Below, one piece after another: positions 9,297 through 16,126 of a stretch of 64,000 bases of DNA. The first letter of the stretch is position 1. Each line of letters begins with the position of its first letter. The stretch is from JAGQYH01 sp041393015 (GTDB lineage: Bacteria > Bacteroidota > Bacteroidia > Chitinophagales > JADIYW01): assembly GCA_041393015.1 (NCBI GenBank), contig JAWKKV010000008.1, positions 1-64,000 of the forward strand, written 5' to 3'. A model generated the notes under the pieces. It saw only the letters and a list, made by a program, of their open reading frames with translations. It had not been told where the DNA came from and made no database searches. Position numbers and translations under genes: made by a program.

Positions 9297-10739
9297 ATGA
9301 AGAACAAGTGCGAACTTGTATGGGAGAAGTGTCTTCTTATTATTAAGGACAACATTAACCTCCAAAGCTACAAGACATGGTTCGAACCGATAAAGCCGGT
9401 AAACTTAGAAAAAGAAGTAATTACAATTCAAGTGCCTTCCCAATTTTTCTATGAATGGTTAGAAGAGCACTACGTAACATTATTAAGAAAAACAATTAAG
9501 AGAATTATAGGAGAAACTGCAAAATTAGAGTATCAAATAGTGATGGATAACAATTCACAAAACGGCAAATTGGGAAAGCCTGCTGTGATTAAATATCCTA
9601 ACTATAGCGAAGGAGCAAAGAAATATAATGAAATGAATGCTTCTTACGGTTTTGAAAGTCCAATGATCAAAAATCCATTCGTTATTCCGGGATTAAAAAA
9701 GATCAGTGTTGATTCTCAACTCAATCCAAATTATACATTTGAATCTTATATAGAAGGAGATTGCAATAGACTAGCCAGATCAGCAGGAATTGCAGTATCT
9801 AAAGCACCGGGCGCAACGGCGTTTAATCCACTAGTATTATATGGAGGCGTTGGTTTAGGTAAAACACATTTGGCCCAAGCTATTGGAAATTATGTAAAAG
9901 CGCATAACTCTAATAAGGTAGTTCTTTATGTATCTTCTGAAAAATTTACAAATCAATTTATTGACGCATTAAAGAATAATAGTGTTAACGACTTTGTGCA
10001 TTTTTATCAAGTAATTGATGTGTTGATCATTGATGATATCCAATTCTTTTCCAATAAAGCGAAAACACAAGATATCTTCTTCCACATTTTCAATCACTTA
10101 CACCAAAGTGGAAAACAATTAATCTTAACTTCTGATAGACCTCCAAAAGATCTAGAAGGAATGGAAGAAAGATTGTTATCGAGATTTAAATGGGGATTAT
10201 CAGCAGACCTTTCTTTACCTGATTTTGAAACAAGAATTGCCATTCTTGAAAACAAGATGAATGCAGATGGTATTTTAATACCAAAAGAAGTAGTTGAGTT
10301 TGTAGCTTATAACATTAAGTCGAACATTAGAGAACTAGAAGGTGTATTGATTTCTTTATTAGCACAATCATCTTTAACCAAACAAGACATTACAATTGAC
10401 TTAGCGAAGAAAATCGTTGCTAACTTCGTGAAGAGTGTATCTAAAGAGATTTCAATTGATACCATTCAGAAAGTAGTTTGCGAGCATTTAGAAATTCCAT
10501 TAGATAAATTGAAGGCAAAAACAAGAAAGAGAGAAGTTGTACAAGCCAGACAATTATCAATGTTTTTTGCTAAAGAATTTACCAACAGCAGCTTAAAAGC
10601 AATTGGAGGACACTTTGGAGGAAGAGACCATAGTACAGTAATCCATTCATGTCAAGCGGTGAAAAACCTAGTAGACACTGATGAAGACTTTAGAGACACT
10701 GTTGAAGAATTAAAAAAGAGAATACAGCTTACCGTATAG
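9297..10739 (+). CDS. dnaA: Chromosomal replication initiator DnaA
   Basis: AAA+ initiator that binds DnaA boxes and melts oriC. The 480-residue protein shows domain I (about 1-80), a linker, the AAA+ domain with Walker A GGVGLGKT (183-190) and Walker B LIIDDIQFF (243-251), and the C-terminal helix-turn-helix with the signature GGRDHSTVIHS. The gene stands alone: dnaN is not adjacent, and I see no cluster of TTATNCACA boxes in the flanking gaps, so there is no reason to place oriC here. A hairpin terminator follows 25 bp downstream. Confidence 0.97.
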   Translation: MKNKCELVWEKCLLIIKDNINLQSYKTWFEPIKPVNLEKEVITIQVPSQFFYEWLEEHYVTLLRKTIKRIIGETAKLEYQIVMDNNSQNGKLGKPAVIKYPNYSEGAKKYNEMNASYGFESPMIKNPFVIPGLKKISVDSQLNPNYTFESYIEGDCNRLARSAGIAVSKAPGATAFNPLVLYGGVGLGKTHLAQAIGNYVKAHNSNKVVLYVSSEKFTNQFIDALKNNSVNDFVHFYQVIDVLIIDDIQFFSNKAKTQDIFFHIFNHLHQSGKQLILTSDRPPKDLEGMEERLLSRFKWGLSADLSLPDFETRIAILENKMNADGILIPKEVVEFVAYNIKSNIRELEGVLISLLAQSSLTKQDITIDLAKKIVANFVKSVSKEISIDTIQKVVCEHLEIPLDKLKAKTRKREVVQARQLSMFFAKEFTNSSLKAIGGHFGGRDHSTVIHSCQAVKNLVDTDEDFRDTVEELKKRIQLTV

Positions 10740-10763
10740 AATTGAAAAGAGTACAAGAGAAAT

Positions 10764-10806
10764 AAAAGGTTGATTTGTATATAAGCAGATTAACCTTTTT
10801 TTATTT
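10764..10806 (+). terminator. Rho-independent terminator after dnaA
   Basis: AAAAGGTT pairs with AACCTTTT across a loop of about 18 nt and runs directly into a T-tract. It sits 25 bp after the dnaA stop. Confidence 0.65.
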
Positions 10807-10831
10807 TCTTAGATTAAATAAAGGTAACTAC

Positions 10832-10862
10832 TTGCGCAAAATCTAATAACTTTATACCTTCG
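10832..10862 (+). promoter_or_regulatory. Bacteroidota-type promoter before tRNA-Ser
   Basis: TTG at 10832-10834, a 20-nt spacer and TACCTTCG at 10855-10862 match the -33 TTG / -7 TAnnTTTG pattern with one mismatch. It would drive the tRNA-Ser fragment and the intact tRNA-Ser downstream. Confidence 0.35.
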
Positions 10863-10963
10863 CCTTCCCTTTTAAAAGACGGGTAAAAGGAAAGTTCTTA
10901 AAAGTATCATAGCTAAGAAAATAATTACAACACATCAAGTGTTGTCAACTATATAAAAATATT

Positions 10964-11021
10964 AGTGATATAGGTGAGTGGCTAATCCATTAGTTGACGG
11001 ATACTAAACTGACCAAAGAAT
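10964..11021 (+). pseudogene. 5'-half copy of tRNA-Ser
   Basis: The stretch AGTGATATAGGTGAGTGGCT and the following bases up to ACTAAACTGACC match the acceptor, D-arm and anticodon-stem part of the intact tRNA-Ser(GCT) 80 bp downstream, with a few changes. It then diverges, with no variable arm, T-arm or 3' acceptor strand. The anticodon loop is disrupted. It looks like a partial duplication of the gene and cannot fold as a tRNA. Confidence 0.55.
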
Positions 11022-11043
11022 AAACTAATAAATTAATTGTATA

Positions 11044-11130
11044 GGTGATATGGGTGAGTGGCTAAAACCAGTAGTTTGCTAAACTGCCGTACTCGAAAGG
11101 GTACCGAGGGTTCGAATCCCTCTGTCACCG
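11044..11130 (+). tRNA. tRNA-Ser(GCT)
   Basis: A class II tRNA with acceptor GGTGATA/TGTCACC, anticodon stem GTAGT/ACTGC around loop TTGCTAA (anticodon GCT, reading AGC/AGU), a long variable arm CGTACTCGAAAGGGTACC, and T-arm GAGGG/CCCTC with TTCGAAT. The discriminator is G, as expected for serine. CCA is not encoded. The gene is free of the insertions found in the second Ser(GCT) gene near 16 kb. Confidence 0.93.
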
Positions 11131-11215
11131 CAAACAACCAATGGCTCGGCTGTTGGTTGTTTTTTTTAGAAATGATTTATTAAAGTGGCACGCATAGTTT
11201 TTGAAAAGATATGTA

Positions 11216-11223
11216 TATCTTTG
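11216..11223 (+). promoter_or_regulatory. TAnnTTTG -7 element before tRNA-Pro
   Basis: TATCTTTG is an exact match to the Bacteroidota -7 consensus, 28 bp before the mature 5' end of tRNA-Pro. No good TTG -33 element sits at the usual 17-23 nt distance. Confidence 0.4.
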
Positions 11224-11250
11224 CAGCCGCTTTAAAAAGCAAAATAGCTT

Positions 11251-11325
11251 CGGGGTGTAGCGCAGCCCGGTTAGCGCACCTGGTTTGGGACCAGGGGGTC
11301 GCAGGTTCGAATCCTGCCACCCCGA
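11251..11325 (+). tRNA. tRNA-Pro(TGG)
   Basis: Acceptor CGGGGTG/CACCCCG, anticodon stem CCTGG/CCAGG around TTTGGGA (anticodon TGG), T-arm GCAGG/CCTGC with TTCGAAT, discriminator A. It is a canonical cloverleaf followed closely by a strong terminator, so a single-gene transcript is likely. Confidence 0.95.
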
Positions 11326-11335
11326 CGAAGCAAGA

Positions 11336-11367
11336 AAAAGTCTTACACGAAAGTGTAAGACTTTTTT
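11336..11367 (+). terminator. Rho-independent terminator after tRNA-Pro
   Basis: AAAAAGTCTTACAC and its complement GTGTAAGACTTTTTT flank a GAAA tetraloop: a perfect long stem followed by T residues, 11 bp after the tRNA. Confidence 0.85.
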
Positions 11368-11757
11368 GTTTGAGCAAAACCCAAGCTTGCTTGGTGTTTT
11401 GTGAGAACAAAAAAGAGAGCGAACGAAGTTGGTGAGGCTTTTTCTTGCTTATATTCCTCCTCTACAGATTATTCGTTCTACAATCCAGAAGACCTTGATT
11501 TTTTACCCATAAATTTGTTCGCTATTTAATTATACCTTCTAGATTTTAAAAATTAAAAGATCTTTGGTAATAAATCATATTCAATTTACATGAGAAGTTT
11601 TTGATAGGACTTAAAAATTAGTTGTTTCGTCCTTCACTATTCTTTTGTAAAAGCATGAATGATTTGAATTGATTTTACATTTTGTATCTTAATTTTCAAA
11701 AAGGTTCTGCACTTTTTTAGTAATCAAATTAATAACAAAAATATAGATATATTGAAG
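11368..11757 (+). other. Gene-free stretch
   Basis: About 390 bp with no credible coding region. A second imperfect inverted repeat (CAAAACCCAAG / CTTGGTGTTTTG, about 11375-11402) follows the tRNA-Pro terminator. The rest is AT-rich leader before the secreted protein at 11758. No exact TAnnTTTG element was seen close to that start. Confidence 0.5.
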
Positions 11758-13650
11758 ATGAAAGTATCTAAAACATACAGCATTATGACTGTATTGCTGA
11801 TTTTTTTCCTACTGATAACCACTGTTTCTCGGGCAGAATCCGATTTTGAGCTAGCACCATTATCGGCAAATGAACAAGCTATCGAAGAAGATCTAAAAGA
11901 TATATTACGCGAAGCTTCTTTAGCAGAAGATGCCATTACCTTTTCTTGGCAGGAAAGTAATGATCATTATGCCGAGATAACTTGCGAGGATAATACGATG
12001 CAAATTCAAGTATATGCTTCTCCAAGAGAATGGTCGTCTGTATTTTATATGGCACTGCAAAAATTAGGCTTTCTTTTTCCGCATCCTCGTTGGCAAATTT
12101 CACCTTCAACATTAGATTGGTCTCAATGTGGGCAGGTCTATCAATGGCATCCCACATTAAAGTATAGAGGGTTTCATTTGCATACTATGCATCCAAATGA
12201 ATGGGTACACGCCTTTATGACAAATCAACCCGAAATTGCTTACGAAAGTATTAGATGGTTGGCACGTAATCAGCAAAACATTTTCGACTTTAGTATGCTT
12301 CGAAATGATCTAATAAATTGGTACGACTATTTATTCCCAATTTATACCTATGCCCGCGAAATGGGCATTCATACAGGTATAGCATTTGGCGTGGCATTGC
12401 AGCAACAGAACAGTTGGAAACTTGTGTCTTTGTTAGGCACTTTTTTCAATAACAAAAGTGAAAGGGAGATTGAGAAAAAGTTGGTTCCATTGTTGGAATC
12501 GCTCCCGCTAAGTTTTATCAATGTGGAAGCGGGGACAAGCGAGTTTACAGCCGTAAATTATGAAAGGTCACTCAATTGGATGAACAAAGTAGCTGAGATA
12601 GCGGCAAGATATGAAGTGGCTATGTTAACAAAGGTACATGTCTCAAGCAATCAACAACACGAGGAATATGGGAACTATAATTTTTTGCCGCAATTTGCTG
12701 ATTCGACAGTGGGCGTGCTGCCGCACACTGTATTTTACTATGGATTGGAAGATTCGCTAGCGCCAATGTATGGCAATAAGAATTTTCATGAGATTAAAGA
12801 TTTTATGTTGAAAATGCGAGGGCAACGCATGAATTGGTATTATCCTGAAACCAGTTATTATATTAGTATGGATATTGATGTGCCGCTGTTGCTTTTAGAA
12901 TACTTGCGTGGCAGAGCGCAAGATATGAGATTCTTATATGAACACAACATTGATGGACAGCTTAATTTTACTACCGGACATGAGTTGGGGTATTGGTTAT
13001 TTGATTGGACATTGGCGCTATTAACAAACTTAGAGTATGATTTTGATCCACAGATTGCCTTGAAATTGTTAGGCGAGGATCAAATGGTTTGGCAAGAGCA
13101 TCTTGATTTTCAATATCAATATCTTACTGAAGATCAATTAATAGCCATTGTATCGTTTTCGAATGGAGGAGATGAATTGATGCCGAAGCATAAGATACAT
13201 CAACGAAACCTAATGCGCGAGTTATCAAAATCGCCTGAAAAAACCAAAGAGGAAATTCAAAAATTAGAATCGGCAATTGATTATATTCCTTCAACAGAAA
13301 AAATTAAAAATGAAGAACTCAGAACGATGCTGGAGGTAACTTACCTCAGGATTCATCATGCATTGGCAACCAGAAAAGCATTATTAGAAGAAAACAAGGA
13401 ATCTTTGGAAGATGCAGAACAAATAAGGAACAACGGAATCCAAAAAATGAATCTAATTGTACAGCAATTCAATAGATATCCTGAGGCCAAAATATTTGAA
13501 CACTATTCGAACGTAACAGCTTATAGTTACGGATATGGTGCTTTTGCCAAAGATTTGCATTATTGGTATAGAGAAGAGGAAATGGTCCGAAGAAATAAAT
13601 TTGGTCCATTTTTCATGAAAGTGTATGACTATACCGATATTCTGTTTTAG
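11758..13650 (+). CDS. Secreted protein of unknown function, possibly glycosidase-like
   Basis: I do not recognise this protein with certainty. I take the ATG at 11758; a TTG two codons earlier is less likely. It encodes about 630 residues with a signal peptide ending near SRAES. The N-terminal part resembles the small alpha/beta domain before the barrel in GH20/GH67/DUF4838-type proteins (VFYMALQKLGFLFPHPRW, about 87-104), followed by YRGFHLHTMHPNEW, which looks like the first barrel strand. Trp, Tyr and His are frequent, as in carbohydrate-active enzymes, but I could not identify catalytic residues. The C-terminal 120 residues are helical. There is no T9SS tail and no neighbour of related function; the gene stands alone between two tRNA regions. 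Confidence 0.5.
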   Translation: MKVSKTYSIMTVLLIFFLLITTVSRAESDFELAPLSANEQAIEEDLKDILREASLAEDAITFSWQESNDHYAEITCEDNTMQIQVYASPREWSSVFYMALQKLGFLFPHPRWQISPSTLDWSQCGQVYQWHPTLKYRGFHLHTMHPNEWVHAFMTNQPEIAYESIRWLARNQQNIFDFSMLRNDLINWYDYLFPIYTYAREMGIHTGIAFGVALQQQNSWKLVSLLGTFFNNKSEREIEKKLVPLLESLPLSFINVEAGTSEFTAVNYERSLNWMNKVAEIAARYEVAMLTKVHVSSNQQHEEYGNYNFLPQFADSTVGVLPHTVFYYGLEDSLAPMYGNKNFHEIKDFMLKMRGQRMNWYYPETSYYISMDIDVPLLLLEYLRGRAQDMRFLYEHNIDGQLNFTTGHELGYWLFDWTLALLTNLEYDFDPQIALKLLGEDQMVWQEHLDFQYQYLTEDQLIAIVSFSNGGDELMPKHKIHQRNLMRELSKSPEKTKEEIQKLESAIDYIPSTEKIKNEELRTMLEVTYLRIHHALATRKALLEENKESLEDAEQIRNNGIQKMNLIVQQFNRYPEAKIFEHYSNVTAYSYGYGAFAKDLHYWYREEEMVRRNKFGPFFMKVYDYTDILF

Positions 13651-14239
13651 TGAATGATTTGGATTCTGATTCCACAAAGGGTATAGAATAGATCATAGTA
13701 TTGTGAATATGCATTTTTTCCTGTTATCAATATTGAGAAAGCCTATGATGTAATCCTAACATCTTCTTATAAAACATTCAATTCTACTTTTGGAGCAATA
13801 ATTGTAATTGTTTTGCCAAAATTTGTTTTAACAAGTAATTTGGTTTTATATTTAACCTCAGAAATGACAATATATTTAAACATATTATTTAGTTACAATC
13901 ACCGACCGCAGTTTGGGATGACAGAGAAAGACTGCCCGATGACCAGGTATTTAATATGTTAATTGATATATAAAAGTATAGCTATTAAAAGCCTGGTTCA
14001 TAACAAATGAATCAGGCTTTTTTTATGCAAAAATGGTTTTTAAAAACAAAATTCGAAAAAAATAAAAAATAAAATTTGAAATAATTTAAGACGATATAAA
14101 ATTAGGGAATGACAATTAAACAAATGAGAGACAGGCATTTATAAAAATTCCAATCTCTGTTCATAGAACAGCCGGTAAACTAATGTCAAAAAACAACCAT
14201 AAGTCATTGATAATCAATAAAATAAATCAATAAAAAACT
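13651..14239 (+). other. Gene-free stretch with one terminator
   Basis: About 590 AT-rich bases without a credible gene. The hairpin at 13988-14026 is the only clear structure; it lies 340 bp from the previous stop, so it either ends a long 3' UTR or belongs to an unrecognised small RNA in 13.7-14.0 kb. The GC-richer patch GACCGCAGTTTGGGATGACA at about 13910 is compositionally unlike its surroundings. Confidence 0.4.
13988..14026 (+). terminator. Rho-independent terminator
   Basis: AAAGCCTGGTTCAT pairs with ATGAATCAGGCTTT (one mismatch) around a short AACAA loop, then a T-tract. No gene ends close by. Confidence 0.7.
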
Positions 14240-14270
14240 TGCAAGTGTAAAATATTTGACATTACTTTGC
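14240..14270 (+). promoter_or_regulatory. Putative promoter of the tRNA array
   Basis: TTG at 14240-14242, a 20-nt spacer and TTACTTTG at 14263-14270 (7 of 8 to TAnnTTTG) fit the Bacteroidota promoter pattern. Transcription would start near 14277, ahead of the leader and the tRNA array. Confidence 0.4.
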
Positions 14271-14300
14271 ATTCGTAATTGAAACAGTAATAAACAAGAA

Positions 14301-14408
14301 ATGATGAATTTAGATCAAACAATATATAACAAGCGAAATCACAATCTGCCGACAGAAGGTAGTTGTGTTTCAGAAAATTTTCGAATAAGGAAGAGGTGTA
14401 TTTATTGA
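14301..14408 (+). other. Leader region with 35-codon ORF and an element copy
   Basis: ATGATGAATTTAGATCAAAC opens a 35-codon frame that ends at TGA 14406-14408, between the putative promoter and a strong terminator. Inside it, TCTGCCGACAG (14345-14355) is identical to the core of the element inserted in tRNA-Arg, flanked by CACAA/TTGTG arms. Whether the frame is translated is unknown. The region could be a leader peptide, an attenuator, or just a degraded tRNA carrying an element (a TTCGAAT-like motif follows at about 14379). Confidence 0.3.
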
Positions 14409-14431
14409 ATTATATTCTATTAGAATAAAAT

Positions 14432-14468
14432 ATAAAAACACCATCCAAAAGATGGTGTTTTTTTTTGC
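14432..14468 (+). terminator. Rho-independent terminator before the tRNA array
   Basis: AAAAACACCATC pairs with GATGGTGTTTTT around CAAAA and is followed by a long T-run. It lies only 25 bp before the first tRNA of the array, so it would cut off the array from the promoter at 14240 unless it is conditional. Confidence 0.8.
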
Positions 14469-14493
14469 TCAATTCCGAAATAACAAGATTCAT

Positions 14494-14584
14494 TGAGGCA
14501 TGGTGTAAAGGTGGCACTAGAGGTTTTGAGCCTCTTAGTTTAGGCCTGTCTGCCGATAGGTAGATTCGAATCCTAATGCCTTAA
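14494..14584 (+). tRNA. tRNA-Gln(TTG) carrying a 20-nt T-arm insert
   Basis: Acceptor TGAGGCA/TGCCTTA, D-stem GTG/CAC, anticodon stem AGAGG/CCTCT with loop TTTTGAG (anticodon TTG). The T-stem TTAGG/CCTAA is perfect once the 20 nt between G53 and T54 (14545-14564) are removed. The insert folds on itself (CCTGTC..GATAGG). Without it the gene is an ordinary 71-nt tRNA. Confidence 0.75.
14545..14564 (+). repeat. Palindromic element in T-arm of tRNA-Gln
   Basis: CCTGTCTGCCGATAGGTAGA, 20 nt, between positions 53 and 54 of the tRNA. It is identical at 19 of 20 positions to the insert in tRNA-Arg (16284-16303). Confidence 0.7.
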
Positions 14585-14600
14585 CAGTAGATAATAATAT

Positions 14601-14673
14601 CTGGAAGGATAACGGTTGGTTGTTTACTCGCCTTGGACGCGAGGGGTCGCAGGTTCGAATCCTGCCTTTCAGA
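14601..14673 (+). tRNA. tRNA-Pro(TGG), array copy
   Basis: Acceptor CTGGAAG/CTTTCAG (one G-T pair), anticodon stem CTCGC/GCGAG around CTTGGAC (anticodon TGG), T-arm GCAGG/CCTGC with TTCGAAT, discriminator A. The D-arm is weak (TAAC against GTTT). There is no insertion. It differs strongly from the chromosomal-type tRNA-Pro at 11251, so it is not a recent copy of it. Confidence 0.75.
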
Positions 14674-14687
14674 CTGAAATTTTAGTT

Positions 14688-14783
14688 GGCTTATTGGGGT
14701 AATGGCTATCCTTCCCGACTGTCTCTTGGGAAGTTAGTTACGAGCCTGCCTGCGTTAGCTGGGTTCGAATCTCACCCTTGTCT
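14688..14783 (+). tRNA. Degenerate tRNA-Asp(GTC)-like gene with T-arm insert
   Basis: The anticodon arm is clear: CCCGA/TTGGG around CTGTCTC (anticodon GTC). The T-loop TTCGAAT is present and a 19-nt element sits just before it (14745-14763). The T-stem pairs only at three positions (GAG/CTC), and I could not find a convincing 7-bp acceptor stem, so the ends are approximate and the gene may be dead. Confidence 0.4.
14745..14763 (+). repeat. Palindromic element in T-arm of tRNA-Asp-like gene
   Basis: CCTGCCTGCGTTAGCTGGG, directly before the T-loop TTCGAAT. It shares the CCTGCCTGC start with the 29-nt elements but its right half is shortened. Confidence 0.6.
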
Positions 14784-14791
14784 CAAAATTT

Positions 14792-14874
14792 GGAAGCGTT
14801 GAGCAATTGGCTGGCTCGCCTGACTGTAAATCAGGTCTCTTCGGAGCGTGTAGGTTCGAGTCCTACTGCTTCCA
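14792..14874 (+). tRNA. tRNA-Tyr(GTA)
   Basis: A class II tRNA with acceptor GGAAGCG/TGCTTCC (one G-T), anticodon stem CCTGA/TCAGG around CTGTAAA (anticodon GTA), variable arm TCTCTTCGGAGCG, T-arm GTAGG/CCTAC with TTCGAGT, discriminator A. It is complete and has no insertion. Confidence 0.9.
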
Positions 14875-14884
14875 CAATAAATTA

Positions 14885-14952
14885 TGGAGCGGATAAAATA
14901 GTTGTTTACTCGCTTTAGACATGGGAAGTTATTCATGAGAATATCACTCTAG
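14885..14952 (+). tRNA. Degenerate tRNA-like gene, anticodon perhaps TAG (Leu)
   Basis: Acceptor TGGAGCG/CACTCTA pairs at six of seven positions. The anticodon arm CTCGC/ATGGG around TTTAGAC is imperfect. The T-arm lacks TTCNANN and is replaced by TATTC-ATGA-GAATA. The 5' half resembles the array tRNA-Pro (GGATAA and GTTGTTTACTCGC in common), so it probably arose by duplication and decay. Confidence 0.35.
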
Positions 14953-14977
14953 TCTTTATAAAAATGAATGCTGTATT

Positions 14978-15050
14978 ACTCTGTTCGTCTAATGGTCAAG
15001 GACGTCTGCCTTTCTAGTAGAAAACAAGGGTTCGATTCCCTTACAGAGTA
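14978..15050 (+). tRNA. tRNA-Glu(TTC)
   Basis: Acceptor ACTCTGT/ACAGAGT, D-stem GTC/GAC, anticodon stem TCTGC/GTAGA around CTTTCTA (anticodon TTC), T-arm AAGGG/CCCTT with TTCGATT, discriminator A. It is a complete cloverleaf without insertion. Confidence 0.85.
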
Positions 15051-15056
15051 CAAATT

Positions 15057-15129
15057 TGAGGTGTAACTCAGTTGGTAGAGTATCGCGCTTTTAACGCGGG
15101 TGTCTTGGGTTCGATCCCCAATACCTCAA
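15057..15129 (+). tRNA. tRNA-Lys(TTT)
   Basis: Acceptor TGAGGTG/TACCTCA, D-arm ACTCAGTTGGTAGAGT, anticodon stem TCGCG/CGCGG around CTTTTAA (anticodon TTT), T-loop TTCGATC. It is a complete cloverleaf without insertion. Confidence 0.9.
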
Positions 15130-15135
15130 CATTAT

Positions 15136-15208
15136 GGAACTGTGGTGTACTTGGTGTGCACATCCCCTTGAAGTAGGGAAGGTATCTGTTCAATTCAGGT
15201 TGGTTCCA
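15136..15208 (+). tRNA. tRNA-Phe(GAA)
   Basis: Acceptor GGAACTG/TGGTTCC with wobble pairs, D-stem GTG/CAC, anticodon stem TCCCC/AGGGA (one C-A mismatch) around TTGAAGT (anticodon GAA), T-arm ATCTG/CAGGT with TTCAATT. It is slightly weak but complete. The 43 nt that follow (15209-15251) hold nothing recognisable. Confidence 0.7.
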
Positions 15209-15251
15209 CAAATATGGCTATTGTGATTAACCACTTTATGCTGTATAAAAA

Positions 15252-15326
15252 TCCTAGGTAGCTCAGCGGTAGAGCAGGCGGCTGTTAACCGTCAGGACGA
15301 GATTTCGAAATTCTCCCTGGGAGCCA
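15252..15326 (+). tRNA. tRNA-Asn(GTT) with encoded CCA
   Basis: Acceptor TCCTAGG/CCTGGGA, D-arm GCTCAGCGGTAGAGC, anticodon stem GGCGG/CCGTC around CTGTTAA (anticodon GTT), T-arm GAGAT/TTCTC with TTCGAAA, discriminator G. It is the only member of the array where CCA follows the discriminator in the DNA. Confidence 0.88.
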
Positions 15327-15327
15327 A

Positions 15328-15429
15328 TGTGATATAGCTTAACGGTAAAAGCATCTGCCTTATACGCAGATAGATGAAGGCCTGCCTGCCGAAGCTAGGC
15401 AAAGGCAGGTTCAAATCCTCCTATCACAA
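15328..15429 (+). tRNA. tRNA-Ile(TAT) carrying a 29-nt T-arm insert
   Basis: Acceptor TGTGATA/TATCACA, D-stem GCTT/AAGC, anticodon stem TCTGC/GCAGA around CTTATAC (anticodon TAT). The T-stem GAAGG/CCTCC has one mismatch and is interrupted by 29 nt (15381-15409) exactly between G53 and T54. A TAT anticodon is unusual: most bacteria read AUA with lysidine-modified CAT tRNAs. Confidence 0.7.
15381..15409 (+). repeat. Palindromic element in T-arm of tRNA-Ile
   Basis: 29 nt beginning CCTGCCTGCCGAAG and ending AAAGGCAGG. The arms CCTGCC/GGCAGG pair. Same length and termini as the element in tRNA-Ser (16098-16126). Confidence 0.7.
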
Positions 15430-15457
15430 CTTAAATTATGGAAGAAAATAGTTAGTT

Positions 15458-15943
15458 ATGAAAACGCAAAATGAAAAATGGAGAACATTAAATGGCAAAC
15501 AGTTTAATCAGCCAATTAAGCAAGTTATAGAAGATACAATCATCTGCGAAAAAGCGAATGGTTATCAACTAAAAATTTGTGTAGGAACGGATTCTCAAGT
15601 CTATCAAGATGTTGTTGAGTATGCTACTGTGGTTGTAGTACTCAGAATTGGAAAAGGAGGTTTCATGTTTATTAGAAATGAAAAAGAAAAGAATAATCGT
15701 GGCATCAAAGAGAGAATGCTGAATGAAGTGACGAAATCAATTGAGGTAGCTTATTCTATTTGTGATTTACTAGACGCTTATGGAGTTGAACTAGAAGTAC
15801 ATGCCGATATAAATACCGATCCTCACTTTAAATCGAACGTAGCCCTTAAAGAGGCAATGGGTTATATCCTTGGAATGGGTTTTGTTTTCAAAGCGAAACC
15901 ACATGCATTTGCAAGTTCTAGTTGTGCTGACAAGGTTGTATAA
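15458..15943 (+). CDS. RNase H-like YkuK family protein (DUF458) inside the tRNA array
   Basis: A 161-residue protein of the YkuK/DUF458 family, which is predicted to have an RNase H fold; its substrate is not known to me. Visible features are VGTDSQVY (Asp45), a second acidic patch HADINTDP (about 115-122), and the C-terminal KPHAFASSSCADKVV that matches the family's KPxAxxAxxxAD ending. Length is normal and the frame is intact. It lies between tRNA-Ile and the doubly interrupted tRNA-Ser, 28 bp after the former and in the same direction. That placement suggests, but does not prove, a role in handling these tRNAs or their element-containing transcripts. Confidence 0.85.
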   Translation: MKTQNEKWRTLNGKQFNQPIKQVIEDTIICEKANGYQLKICVGTDSQVYQDVVEYATVVVVLRIGKGGFMFIRNEKEKNNRGIKERMLNEVTKSIEVAYSICDLLDAYGVELEVHADINTDPHFKSNVALKEAMGYILGMGFVFKAKPHAFASSSCADKVV

Positions 15944-16038
15944 TATTCAGTTCTCCTTGCTGGCAATAGGTCTCGCTGGCAGGGATTATAGAAAATAATG
16001 GAAGAGAGACAGATATTGGTTGGCTGAGCTCGCCTGCT

Positions 16039-16070
16039 CCGCGTGTCGCCAAAGCTTTAGCGGAGGCACA
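16039..16070 (+). repeat. Self-complementary insert in the anticodon loop of tRNA-Ser
   Basis: About 32 nt with arms TCCGC (from 16038) and GCGGA, and an inner CGCCAAAGCTTTAGCG. It belongs to a different sequence family from the CCTGYCTRC elements. Borders are inferred from restoring a 7-nt CTGCTAA loop. Confidence 0.5.
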
Positions 16071-16097
16071 AAGTGAGTGCTCAAATTGAGCTAAAGG

Positions 16098-16126
16098 CCT
16101 GCCTACCGAAGTAGAACGCAGGCAGG
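16098..16126 (+). repeat. Palindromic element in T-arm of tRNA-Ser
   Basis: 29 nt from CCTGCCTACCGAAG to GCAGGCAGG, between positions 53 and 54. CCTGCCT pairs with AGGCAGG. Confidence 0.7.

Noticed and set aside
10740..11040. Possible replication origin next to dnaA
   Set aside because: No cluster of TTATNCACA boxes, no dnaN, and the gap is filled by a terminator, a promoter and tRNA sequences.
11180..11435. Small open frames on both strands over tRNA-Pro
   Set aside because: They read through the tRNA and its terminator; the repeated GFEPATPW/AGSNPATP-type peptides are typical translations of tRNA T-arms.
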